Source: Sulfurospirillum cavolei (GTDB lineage Bacteria; Campylobacterota; Campylobacteria; Campylobacterales; Sulfurospirillaceae). From it: a stretch of DNA of 64,000 nt. The first letter of the stretch is position 1, and every line of letters starts with the position of its first letter. Of this stretch, positions 7,477-15,141 are shown one piece after another. The position numbers were made by a program, and so were the translations under genes. The stretch lies in contig NZ_AP014724.1 of assembly GCF_001548055.1 (NCBI RefSeq), forward strand, positions 1,550,001 through 1,614,000. The letters are read 5' to 3'. The notes beneath the pieces were generated by a model, which was not told the origin of the DNA, did not search any database, and saw nothing but the letters and a program-made list of their open reading frames with translations.

Positions 7477-8823
7477 CTAAGCCGCTTCCCACGGTGCTTG
7501 TGTTCCGACGAGTTTAAAAACGGGATTGCGTAACGCCGCGCAAACGTCGAGTGCTAGATTTTCAAGTCCGCCGTACGCTCCGTAACTCACTTTTTTCTCT
7601 TGATTGACGTCCACAAAGGCGATGCGTTTCTTAATCGCCGTATAGAGGCTACGCCCGCCCGCTAATAAAATATCGACCTTGTGTTCGTCGATGAGGCGCG
7701 GTTGTTCGGTTGCGGGACTTTTAAACACGATCGGCACGTACTCTTTGGCAATGGCGATGTCTTCTTCGGTCGCCTTTTGAATCGACGTCGCAACCACTTC
7801 TATGCCGATGTCTTGAAGTGCCGAAGCGATCGACCACGACTTGTTGCCGCCGGTATTTAAAATCGCTTTTTTCCCTTTAAGCAACAATCGATACGGAGCT
7901 AAACGCTCCTCGAGCTTTGCCTCTTCTTCGGCGATAATCCGCTCGGCGCGTGCCGACAAATCCGCATCTCCAAACGCGTTGACGATGGAGCGAATGGCGT
8001 TGGAGGTATCGCGCTTACCGTAAAACGAAACGCTCACGTAAGGAATACCGTAACGCTCTTGCATCTTGCGGCACAAGGTCACTAACGACTTCGCACAAAC
8101 GATCACGTTGAGCTTGGCGGTATGCGCTTGTTGGATCGCTTCGATACGTCCGTCACCCGAAAGCGTCGAAACGACGTGAATGCCGATACGCTCTAAAATC
8201 GGACGGTACTGCCACATATCTCCCGTCACGTTGTAATCGCCGATCAAATTAATACCGTAAGGATGAATCGTCTCAGGCTCTTTCGTGCCGATGAGTGCGT
8301 CCAAAACCGCTTCGCCGGCAAGTCTTGAGCCAAGGTTTTTACTGCCGACAAATCCGGGGGCATGCACTGCAACGATCGGAAGACCGAACTGCTCGCTTGC
8401 AACCTTACATGTATAGTCGATATTGTCCCCTATCATCGCCGTGACGCATGTTTCGTAGACAAAAATCGCCTTAGGCTTTTTATGCTCTACGATGTACGCC
8501 AAAGCCGAAGCTAGCTTCTTGTCGCCGCCGAAAATGATGTCTTGCGTCGTCACGTTCGTGCAATATCCCAAAGGCGTATTATTCTCGCCTTGATAGCTTG
8601 TAAGCGTTGCTCGTGTTTCCCACGAAGCACCAAGACAGGTGTCCGGACCGTGTACGAGGTGCACGGCGTCGGCATAAGGAAAGAGGGATATTTGCGCTCC
8701 TTCAAACGCACACCCTCCGCTTGTCGCTCCGGGTTTGGGTTTATCACAGCTACTTTTTTTGGTTTTGTTATGAGAACAAGCACTCTCGTTTAACAAATCC
8801 TTGATCAGTTTCGTATTTACCAT
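7477..8823 (-). CDS. nifE: NifE, FeMo-cofactor scaffold subunit
   Basis: 448 residues, partner of NifN. The N terminus (LLNESACSHN...KPKPGATSGGCAFEGAQ) matches classic NifE closely, fixing the start. Probable ligands of the permanent 4Fe-4S cluster and cofactor are Cys38, Cys63 (GPDTCLGASW) and the Cys in YETCVTAMIGDN near residue 125. No good ribosome site is seen; the sequence just upstream is a -24/-12 element whose predicted start point is within a few bases of the ATG, so the message may be nearly leaderless or another promoter may be used. It is first gene of nifE-nifN-CheW. Confidence 0.93.
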   Translation of the reverse strand: MVNTKLIKDLLNESACSHNKTKKSSCDKPKPGATSGGCAFEGAQISLFPYADAVHLVHGPDTCLGASWETRATLTSYQGENNTPLGYCTNVTTQDIIFGGDKKLASALAYIVEHKKPKAIFVYETCVTAMIGDNIDYTCKVASEQFGLPIVAVHAPGFVGSKNLGSRLAGEAVLDALIGTKEPETIHPYGINLIGDYNVTGDMWQYRPILERIGIHVVSTLSGDGRIEAIQQAHTAKLNVIVCAKSLVTLCRKMQERYGIPYVSVSFYGKRDTSNAIRSIVNAFGDADLSARAERIIAEEEAKLEERLAPYRLLLKGKKAILNTGGNKSWSIASALQDIGIEVVATSIQKATEEDIAIAKEYVPIVFKSPATEQPRLIDEHKVDILLAGGRSLYTAIKKRIAFVDVNQEKKVSYGAYGGLENLALDVCAALRNPVFKLVGTQAPWEAA

Positions 8824-8835
8824 ATAGCTTAATTT

Positions 8836-8849
8836 GCAAGAGGTGTTCC
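8836..8849 (-). promoter_or_regulatory. Sigma-54 type element facing nifE
   Basis: On the minus strand GG-AACACCTCTT-GC with TTTG before and AA after, an excellent -24/-12 fit. It ends only 12 bases before the nifE start codon and forms one arm of a 13-bp inverted repeat (8841-8853 and 8867-8879) whose other arm contains the divergent promoter. Confidence 0.6.
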
Positions 8850-8870
8850 TTTGACTTTTTTATCTCCAAA

Positions 8871-8884
8871 GGAACACCTTATGC
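8871..8884 (+). promoter_or_regulatory. Sigma-54 promoter of the ferredoxin-flavodiiron operon
   Basis: GG-AACACCTTAT-GC with exact 10-base spacing, preceded by CCAAA. The predicted transcript starts near 8896 and has a leader of about 120 bases that contains a long hairpin (8927-8962). Confidence 0.72.
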
Positions 8885-8926
8885 AATGTAGAAAGCGTGT
8901 ACCTTTAAAAACCCTTACTCAACGCG

Positions 8927-8962
8927 ACCCTGATGCAAATATGCCCTTATTTGCTTCAGGGT
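8927..8962 (+). promoter_or_regulatory. Long hairpin in the leader of the nif ferredoxin operon
   Basis: Arms ACCCTGATGCAAATA and TATTTGCTTCAGGGT pair over 15 positions with one T-T mismatch and a six-base loop. It sits about 30 bases into the predicted leader and is followed at some distance by GGTTTTTT. It may be an attenuator, a stabilising 5' structure, or a protein-binding palindrome in the DNA. Confidence 0.55.
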
Positions 8963-9016
8963 TGGTTTGTACAAAGGTTTTTTGAGAGACACTATTTTAC
9001 ATGTAAAGGATCTATC

Positions 9017-9394
9017 ATGGCAGTCAAAATTACCGAACTTTGCATCAATTGCGACAGTTGTATCGACGAGTGCCCCGCAACCGCGATCGTAAGTGCATCC
9101 GATTCGCCTATCAACGGCGAAACAACGTACGTCAAGCCCGAAAAATGCATCGAATGTGCCGACGGTACGATGCCAAAATGTGCGGACGCCTGTCCCACCG
9201 AGGGTGCTATCGTTTGGGATATGCCTTATACGGCGGAATTTAACGCGTACTACGTATCGGGTCACGAAAGCGGTTTATACAATATCCGCGAGCATAAGAA
9301 AAACGGCATTATGTTTCCCGAAGTTTCCCCTAAACCGTATCGCGAAGCTATCTCTATCGCTGATCGCGAAGCGCACGTTCCCGTTAACGCGTAA
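9017..9394 (+). CDS. 2[4Fe-4S] ferredoxin, nif-associated
   Basis: 125-residue bacterial ferredoxin. First cluster motif CINCDSCIDECP at residues about 9-20. The second, CIECADGTMPKCADACP, has a seven-residue gap between the second and third Cys, as in Allochromatium-type (FdxN-like) ferredoxins that serve NifB and nitrogenase. The start is the ATG after AAAGGATCTATC. A C-terminal extension of ~55 residues without Cys follows (NAYYVSGHESGLYNIREHKK). It heads a three-gene operon with a NifX-like protein and a flavodiiron protein. Likely an electron donor in cofactor synthesis or to nitrogenase reductase. Confidence 0.87.
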   Translation: MAVKITELCINCDSCIDECPATAIVSASDSPINGETTYVKPEKCIECADGTMPKCADACPTEGAIVWDMPYTAEFNAYYVSGHESGLYNIREHKKNGIMFPEVSPKPYREAISIADREAHVPVNA

Positions 9395-9403
9395 GGAAAT
9401 ACG

Positions 9404-9778
9404 ATGAAAATAGCATTTGCATCTACGGACAACCTCCATGTCAACGACCATTTCGGATGGTGCAAATGCTTTTACATGTACGAACTTCATAACGACTCTT
9501 TTAGCTTTTTAAAAACGCTCCCGTCGCCGAACGAGCATAGCGAAGAAGGGGATAAACTTGCCTACAAAATCGCTTGTTTGGAAGATGCAAATATCCTCTG
9601 TGCTTCCCATATCGGACCGCGTGCTTCGCTCTTGGTCAAGGGTTCGGGTATTTTTGTTTTAAAAAGCGAAAAAGAGAACGAACGCATCGAAGATGTTTTA
9701 AACACGCTTTTACGGCTCAAAAACACGCAACCTCCTTTGTGGATGCAAAGGTTTTTACATGCACCCTCTGCCTCTTGA
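9404..9778 (+). CDS. NifX/NafY-family FeMo-cofactor-binding protein
   Basis: 124 residues of the dinitrogenase iron-molybdenum cofactor family, paralogous to NifX at 2042-2398. The hallmark VNDHFGWCKCFYMYEL is near residue 13, with an extra CKC motif, and the central ILCASHIGPRASLLVKGSG matches the GPAAAAKVV region of NifX. The last residues, PPLWMQRFL, resemble the PPPFIKKIL ending of NifX. It probably carries a cofactor precursor. It begins nine bases after the ferredoxin stop and overlaps the flavodiiron gene by 20 bases. Confidence 0.8.
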   Translation: MKIAFASTDNLHVNDHFGWCKCFYMYELHNDSFSFLKTLPSPNEHSEEGDKLAYKIACLEDANILCASHIGPRASLLVKGSGIFVLKSEKENERIEDVLNTLLRLKNTQPPLWMQRFLHAPSAS

Positions 9779-10991
9779 AATCGCACCGGATATTTTTTAT
9801 ATAGGCGTACTGGATCCCGATATTCGAACGTTCGACATCGTGATGCACACCGCCAACGGCTCAAGCTATAACGCTTATTTGATTCAAACCAGCCAAGGCG
9901 TCATCATCGTCGATACCGTCAAAAAAGAGTTTCAAGAACTTTTTTTTAACCGCATCGAATCTTTATGCGATTATACGGCGATTCGCTACGTCATCGTCCA
10001 TCACATCGAGCCCGATCATTCGGGTGCGCTTCCAGAACTCATCGCGCGCGCACCGCATGCTAAAGTCTTAATATCGCCGCAAGCTACGACGATGCTTAAA
10101 GCCCTTACCGGAAGCGAAAATATCGACTTTGAAACGATCTGGACCAACAAACAACTGCATTTAGGAAACAAGACCTTAACGTTTTTGAGCACGCCTTATT
10201 TGCATTGGCCCGAGACGATGAGTTCGTACGTCGAAGAGGACAAACTGCTCTTTAGCGGCGACGTTTTCGGGGCGCACTATTGCGATCGACGCCTTTTTAA
10301 CGATAAAGTGGGCGATTTTTGGTATGCGTTTGAATATTATTACGACCATATTATGCGCCCGTTTCAAAGCTACGTGAAAAGTGCGCTCAAACTCTACGAC
10401 CGCTTGGATATTCAAACGATCGCGCCGCTTCACGGTCCGATCATTCGCGAAAATCCTTCCACGTATATCGAAGCGTACCGTCAATGGAGCACCAAGCTCG
10501 AACGCCATAAAAAGGGGCAAAAAGTTCTCTCGATTTTTTATTTAACGAGCTACAAAAACACGCAAGAGATGGCGCAAGCCATTTACGAGGGAGCGGAGAG
10601 CGTAGAAAACATCGTAACCAATATCTACGATTTGGCGTCTATCGAAGAGCAAAATATGATTCGGATTCTTGAAGAGAGCGACGGATTTTTAATCGGAACA
10701 CCGACCATTAACGCCGATGCGCCCAAACCGGTCTGGAATCTGCTTTCGTGTTTGATGTTTTTGGATAAGCAAGGTAAAAGTGCCGGAGCATTCGGCTCTT
10801 ACGGCTGGAGCGGCGAAGCCATCGATCATATTCTTGCGCGCTTGAAAGCTCTCAAACTCAGAGTCCCTCCGCTAGAACCGATGAAAATCAAGCTGATTCC
10901 CACCGAAGAAGAGCTTCAACGATGCTTTTGTTACGGCGTCGAATTTGCCGAAATTTTAAACGGTAAAATGATCGAAATCGATCTGGCGTAA
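9759..10991 (+). CDS. Flavodiiron protein (A-type flavoprotein, O2/NO reductase)
   Basis: 410 residues: an N-terminal metallo-beta-lactamase-like diiron domain (about 1-255) and a C-terminal flavodoxin domain. Diiron ligands are visible as HHIEPDHSG near residue 87, HWPETM near 150, the Asp in FSGDVFG near 170 and LHGPII near 228. The FMN loop is FYLTSYKNTQEMAQAI near residue 258. Flavodiiron proteins reduce O2 to water or NO to N2O. No rubredoxin domain is fused, so an external donor is needed, possibly the operon ferredoxin. In a nif operon the obvious inference is oxygen protection of nitrogenase. Confidence 0.88.
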   Translation: MHPLPLEIAPDIFYIGVLDPDIRTFDIVMHTANGSSYNAYLIQTSQGVIIVDTVKKEFQELFFNRIESLCDYTAIRYVIVHHIEPDHSGALPELIARAPHAKVLISPQATTMLKALTGSENIDFETIWTNKQLHLGNKTLTFLSTPYLHWPETMSSYVEEDKLLFSGDVFGAHYCDRRLFNDKVGDFWYAFEYYYDHIMRPFQSYVKSALKLYDRLDIQTIAPLHGPIIRENPSTYIEAYRQWSTKLERHKKGQKVLSIFYLTSYKNTQEMAQAIYEGAESVENIVTNIYDLASIEEQNMIRILEESDGFLIGTPTINADAPKPVWNLLSCLMFLDKQGKSAGAFGSYGWSGEAIDHILARLKALKLRVPPLEPMKIKLIPTEEELQRCFCYGVEFAEILNGKMIEIDLA

Positions 10992-10998
10992 CAAGGTG

Positions 10999-12732
10999 CT
11001 AGTTGAGCAGCTCTTGTTGCGGCTTACCGATAAAATACCCTTGAAATTCGTCGATACCTAAGGGAATCAACGTATCGAAAACCGCTTCGTTATGCACAAA
11101 CTCGGCAATCGTTTTGATTTGCAAAGCTTTGGCAAACGAGACGATCGCTTTGACCAACTGAAACGATTGGGTATCGTGATCGATGTCTTTAATCAAGCTC
11201 CCGTCGATTTTCAAGTAAGCCGGATGCATCTCCATAATGTTGGTAAAATTGGAATACCCCGTACCGAAATCATCGATCGCGATCGGCGCTTTTTCATACT
11301 TGACGTATTTTAAAAAATGCTTGATCGTATTAAAATCTCCGATTTTTTCGCTCTCTACGACCTCAAACACTAAGTTAAATCGTTGGCGTTTTTCTTGGTA
11401 ATCGATGATTTTCGCACGCACGCAATCGCGAATCTCTTTATTGAGCATATCCCGAAAACTAAAATTGATCGAAAAATCAAGATGTAAGTTGGCTTGCGCT
11501 TTTTCGAGAACTTTTTCGATCATACAAAAACTTAACATGTCATACTGTTTCGTTCGGCGCGCAATATCGAGAAAATAGTACGGAGAGACGTATTGCTCTG
11601 CTCCACATTTATCTTTCGTACGAATACGAATCAACGCCTCGTATTTGACGATGCGCTTGTCGGCGTTGCAAATCGGTTGATAAAACGGCACGACGTTGTC
11701 TTGATTGAGCGTGTCGTTAATGACGTCTTGCCAATAAAAATCGTTCGATAAGGATTCGGTTTCGTCAAGATTGCTCGTATAAACGACAAAACTTTTTCCC
11801 GTTTGCTTGGCAAAATCAAGTGCGGTAAAGGCTTTATTGAAAAGATTTTCTTGATCGAACGTCACGCCCATCGAGATATGAATCAAGATTTTTTCGCTTA
11901 ACGCGTCGACTTTTAACTCCAACCCGTCGAGGGCTTCCAAGGTTGCCTGCACGTCTTCGTAAATCTTTTCGGGATCAAGCTGTTGATCGATCGAGAGCAT
12001 CACGAATTCGTTGGTCGCAATACGAAATGCGCTGTAAAAAAGAGACTGTGCCGCCTCTTTTAACACGTCCGCAAAGGCTTTAAGGATGTCGTTGCCGATC
12101 TCCATACCGTAGAGTTTATTGTAATTTTTAAATTGATCGATCGTAATCAGGAAAAGAGCCGGTACGTCGTCGGACGAAATCTCTTTTAACATTAAATCGA
12201 GCGCATTTTTATTGGAAAGCTTGGTTAAAGGATCGTTGTAACGTTGCTCTTCAAGCGCATGATTTTGCGTCAAAATCGTCTGTTCCAATCCGTACATGTA
12301 CGCTTTGGTCTCTTGCTTCATCACGATCGTCTCGACGGTGGAAGAAAGCGTTTCAAAAAATTGGTCGAGTTCGAGAGGTTTTAAAATATAGCCGTTGACG
12401 TTTAAACGAATCGTTTCGATGAAAAACTCGCTGTCGTTATACGCGGACGTAACGATCGTTGCGATGTCGCGAGAGTGTTTGCGTATCTGAGCGATTAACT
12501 CCAAACCGTTCATTTTCGGCATTTTAATATCGCTCATTACCAAATCGTAAGGTCGTTTGGCTTCTCTAAAAAGACGGTACGCCTCTTCTCCGTCTTGCGC
12601 CGTGTCGATGTGTTCGAAAAAATCTTTTAAAATATCCAACATCGAACAACGAATTTCTTCGTCATCTTCAGCGTATAAAAGAAAAAGCGGTTTCGTGCGT
12701 ATTTTTAACGCCTCAATGTCGCAGGGTTCCAT
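10999..12732 (-). CDS. Response regulator with degenerate GGDEF and intact EAL domain
   Basis: 577 residues, cytoplasmic. Receiver domain residues about 14-130 with the acidic pair in YAEDDEE, the phospho-acceptor Asp in LVMSDIKMP, Thr/Ser in IVTSAY and Lys in ILKPLE. A GGDEF-type domain (about 175-310) has RIATNEF where the active GGDEF signature should be, so it should not make c-di-GMP. The EAL domain (about 335-575) retains KYEALIRI, DDFGTGYS, LKIDGSLI, AEFVHNEA and QGYFIGKP, the set needed for c-di-GMP hydrolysis. Probable output is c-di-GMP degradation controlled by phosphorylation. It is convergent with the flavodiiron gene. Confidence 0.85.
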   Translation of the reverse strand: MEPCDIEALKIRTKPLFLLYAEDDEEIRCSMLDILKDFFEHIDTAQDGEEAYRLFREAKRPYDLVMSDIKMPKMNGLELIAQIRKHSRDIATIVTSAYNDSEFFIETIRLNVNGYILKPLELDQFFETLSSTVETIVMKQETKAYMYGLEQTILTQNHALEEQRYNDPLTKLSNKNALDLMLKEISSDDVPALFLITIDQFKNYNKLYGMEIGNDILKAFADVLKEAAQSLFYSAFRIATNEFVMLSIDQQLDPEKIYEDVQATLEALDGLELKVDALSEKILIHISMGVTFDQENLFNKAFTALDFAKQTGKSFVVYTSNLDETESLSNDFYWQDVINDTLNQDNVVPFYQPICNADKRIVKYEALIRIRTKDKCGAEQYVSPYYFLDIARRTKQYDMLSFCMIEKVLEKAQANLHLDFSINFSFRDMLNKEIRDCVRAKIIDYQEKRQRFNLVFEVVESEKIGDFNTIKHFLKYVKYEKAPIAIDDFGTGYSNFTNIMEMHPAYLKIDGSLIKDIDHDTQSFQLVKAIVSFAKALQIKTIAEFVHNEAVFDTLIPLGIDEFQGYFIGKPQQELLN

Positions 12733-12828
12733 AAAGCCTATCCCAAATAAGCAAGATACACGAAGTATAGCGGAAAAAACTTCATTTATTATCAGCTTAT
12801 TCTGAGGATCGTTAGAGAAGGCTCTTTT

Positions 12829-13497
12829 TTATAAGACGAGCCTATAACCCGTTCCGTATTCGGTCATCAGATAAATCGGCTTTTTAGGGTTATCCCCTAA
12901 CTTTTTGCGAATATTTTGGATATGGTAATTTAACGATTGAGGAGAACTGAGAGAGGAGAGATGAATGGCTAAAACGTTACGATAAACCACACGATTTTTA
13001 TTTTCTATGAGGAAAGCAAGAATTTTATATTCGATAGCGGTCAACGAAAGCGGTTGTTGGTTAAATAAAATCGTCTGCGTATTGTAATCGATCGCCAAAC
13101 TTTTTCTCGCGACGTCTAATTTGATGCGCGAACAACGTTTTAAAATCGCCCAAATACGTACTTCCAGCTCCTCCAAAACGAAAGGTTTGCACACATAATC
13201 GTCCACGCCGAAACGAAAAGCCTGTATTTTGATCGCGGTATCGTTGTAGGCACTTAACACGATAATCGGAATGGTGCTTTGGTTGTTGATCTGTTTGATC
13301 ACTTCCAAACCGCTAAAATCGGGAAGGTTTAAATCCAACAAAAGCATGTCGTAAGCATGAAGCGAAAGCTTTAAAAGCCCGTCCACCGCTGTTTCCGAGA
13401 CGTCGACTTCGAAACCGACGTTTTCCAGAAAATGTACCGTTTGATTTGCGGCATCGCAATCGTTTTGCACTAAAAGAATCTTAATTTTTTTTTGCAT
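12829..13497 (-). CDS. OmpR-family response regulator
   Basis: 222 residues: receiver domain (1-~118) plus OmpR/PhoB winged-helix domain (~130-222, ending LMTEYGTGYRL). The phospho-acceptor is the Asp in MLLLDLNLPD and the conserved Lys is in DDYVCKPF; the acidic pocket is weakened to QND instead of a double acidic pair. No histidine kinase gene is adjacent. It lies 96 bases upstream of the EAL regulator gene in the same direction and is divergent from nifB. Its targets are unknown. Confidence 0.82.
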   Translation of the reverse strand: MQKKIKILLVQNDCDAANQTVHFLENVGFEVDVSETAVDGLLKLSLHAYDMLLLDLNLPDFSGLEVIKQINNQSTIPIIVLSAYNDTAIKIQAFRFGVDDYVCKPFVLEELEVRIWAILKRCSRIKLDVARKSLAIDYNTQTILFNQQPLSLTAIEYKILAFLIENKNRVVYRNVLAIHLSSLSSPQSLNYHIQNIRKKLGDNPKKPIYLMTEYGTGYRLVL

Positions 13498-13529
13498 TCG
13501 TCCTAACCGCCCAAGAATTCGTTATAACC

Positions 13530-13535
13530 ATTATA
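13530..13535 (-). promoter_or_regulatory. -10 box of the OmpR-family regulator gene
   Basis: TATAAT on the minus strand, 33 bases before the ATG of the regulator gene. No clear -35 is visible. Confidence 0.45.
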
Positions 13536-13644
13536 CACCAAAGAAAGGTGCTATTTTGCCAACAACCGTTTAAAACCAAGCTTATAGCTTATGAAATGCT
13601 CACATCGGGTAGCTTTGAAACCTTAGATGCATTTGCTCGTCCAA

Positions 13645-13658
13645 GGAACACTTCGTGC
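13645..13658 (+). promoter_or_regulatory. nifB: Sigma-54 promoter of nifB
   Basis: GG-AACACTTCGT-GC with exact spacing, preceded by CCAA and followed by AC. It shares the GGAACAC core with the nifE and ferredoxin promoters. The predicted start is near 13670, giving a leader of about 24 bases with AAAGGAT before the nifB ATG. Confidence 0.72.
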
Positions 13659-13692
13659 ACTTTTTAGACAAAATCACTTCAAAGGATCGCAC

Positions 13693-15123
13693 ATGAGTTG
13701 CTCTTGCTCATCCTCAACCAACACCCAAAACGAGCTGCATGCGAGCATCTTACAAAAGATTAACAACCACCCTTGTTACTCTCAAGACGCTCATCAACAT
13801 TATGCGCGTATCCACGTAGCGGTTGCTCCCGCTTGTAACATCCAATGCAACTACTGCAACCGTAAATACGACTGTTCCAACGAAAGTCGTCCGGGCGTGA
13901 CCAGTTACAAACTTAAGCCCGAAGAAGCCGTCAAAAAAGTCTTACATGTAGGCGGACTCATTCAACAACTAAGCGTCGTAGGCATCGCAGGTCCGGGGGA
14001 CGGTCTTGCCAATCCCAAACAAACGTTTGAGACCTTTGCACTGTTGAAAAAATATGCTCCTGACATCAAATTGTGCCTTTCTACCAACGGTTTGATGATT
14101 CATAAACATATCGATGAGATCGCTAAGTACACCATCGAACACGTGACGGTTACGTTAAACAGCGTCGACGAAAGCGGTGAAATCGGCGCAAAAATCTATC
14201 CGTGGGTGTTTTACGAACACAAAAAACATCGCGGCGTCGAGGGTGCAAAACTGCTTCTTGAAAAGCAGCTTTTGGGCATTAAGATGCTTGTTGAGCGCGG
14301 TATCTTGGTTAAGGTCAACTCCGTCCTCATTCCGGGCATCAACGACGAGCACCTTCCTTTGGTCGCCAAAAAAGTCAAAGAACTCGGCGTTTTTATTCAA
14401 AACGTTATGCCCTTGATCTCCAAACCGGAATTCGGTACAAAATTCGGCTTAGACGGCGTTCCGAGCGCAACGCACAAACAGTTAATGAAAGCGCAAGAAG
14501 CGTGCGACGTTAACGTCAAAATGATGCGTCATTGCCGTCAGTGCCGCGCCGATGCGGTCGGACTTTTAGGAGAAGATCGTAGCGACGAGTTTTTTAAAGA
14601 GAGTTTTGTAGAGAAAAGTTTTGAAGAACTTTCCCACCATTATAATCTCAATCAGCGTATGAAGACACACGAAAATATCGAAACGTGGCGTCGAGTGCTT
14701 CGTGCGGCGAACGGTCGAGCGCTCCAAGAAGAAGCCCTTGACAAGCACGCGCTTAGCTCCACGGGAGAGACCAAACTCATTGCCGTGACGACGCGCGGAA
14801 ACGGACTGATCAACGATCATTTCGGAAGCGCGAAAGAGTTTTTAATTTACGAAGCGGGCGATAAAGCAATTAAGTTTTTGATGCACCGCAAAGTCGAAAA
14901 AGCGTACTGTATGGGCAAAGAAGGATGCGACGGAACGTATCCGATCGACGAGATCAAACAAACATTACAAGACTGTGATCTACTGCTCACGCAAAAAATC
15001 GGCGAATGCCCGCAAAAAGAGCTCAATAGTATTCAGCTGACATGCGATGAGAGTTTTGCGGACGAACCCATCGAGATTTCCGTTTTGAAAGGTGCGCGAA
15101 AACACTTTTTTACCGCTTCTTAA
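13693..15123 (+). CDS. nifB: NifB, radical SAM FeMo-cofactor precursor synthase
   Basis: 476 residues. NifB uses two SAM molecules and a pair of 4Fe-4S clusters to build NifB-co, the carbide-containing 8Fe-9S core. The radical SAM motif is Cys48-x3-Cys52-x2-Cys55 (PACNIQCNYCNRKYDC), with SAM-binding segments such as GIAGPGDGLANP. The last ~110 residues form a NifX-like domain (GLINDHFGSAKEFLIYE). The start at 13693 follows AAAGGATCGCAC; a longer open frame upstream would cover the promoter. It heads nifB-nifV-small Cys-rich gene-LRR gene. Confidence 0.95.
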   Translation: MSCSCSSSTNTQNELHASILQKINNHPCYSQDAHQHYARIHVAVAPACNIQCNYCNRKYDCSNESRPGVTSYKLKPEEAVKKVLHVGGLIQQLSVVGIAGPGDGLANPKQTFETFALLKKYAPDIKLCLSTNGLMIHKHIDEIAKYTIEHVTVTLNSVDESGEIGAKIYPWVFYEHKKHRGVEGAKLLLEKQLLGIKMLVERGILVKVNSVLIPGINDEHLPLVAKKVKELGVFIQNVMPLISKPEFGTKFGLDGVPSATHKQLMKAQEACDVNVKMMRHCRQCRADAVGLLGEDRSDEFFKESFVEKSFEELSHHYNLNQRMKTHENIETWRRVLRAANGRALQEEALDKHALSSTGETKLIAVTTRGNGLINDHFGSAKEFLIYEAGDKAIKFLMHRKVEKAYCMGKEGCDGTYPIDEIKQTLQDCDLLLTQKIGECPQKELNSIQLTCDESFADEPIEISVLKGARKHFFTAS

Positions 15124-15141
15124 GAGGCAAAGGATACGGCT

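Noticed and set aside
8933-9016. N-terminal extension of the nif ferredoxin
   Set aside because: This open stretch is the leader hairpin region; the ATG at 9017 has the ribosome site and starts right before the first cluster motif.
10992-11020. Terminator between the flavodiiron gene and the EAL gene
   Set aside because: Only short imperfect pairing and no T-run; eight bases separate the stops.
13627-13692. N-terminal extension of NifB
   Set aside because: It would start upstream of the -24/-12 promoter and cover it; the ATG at 13693 has AAAGGAT.
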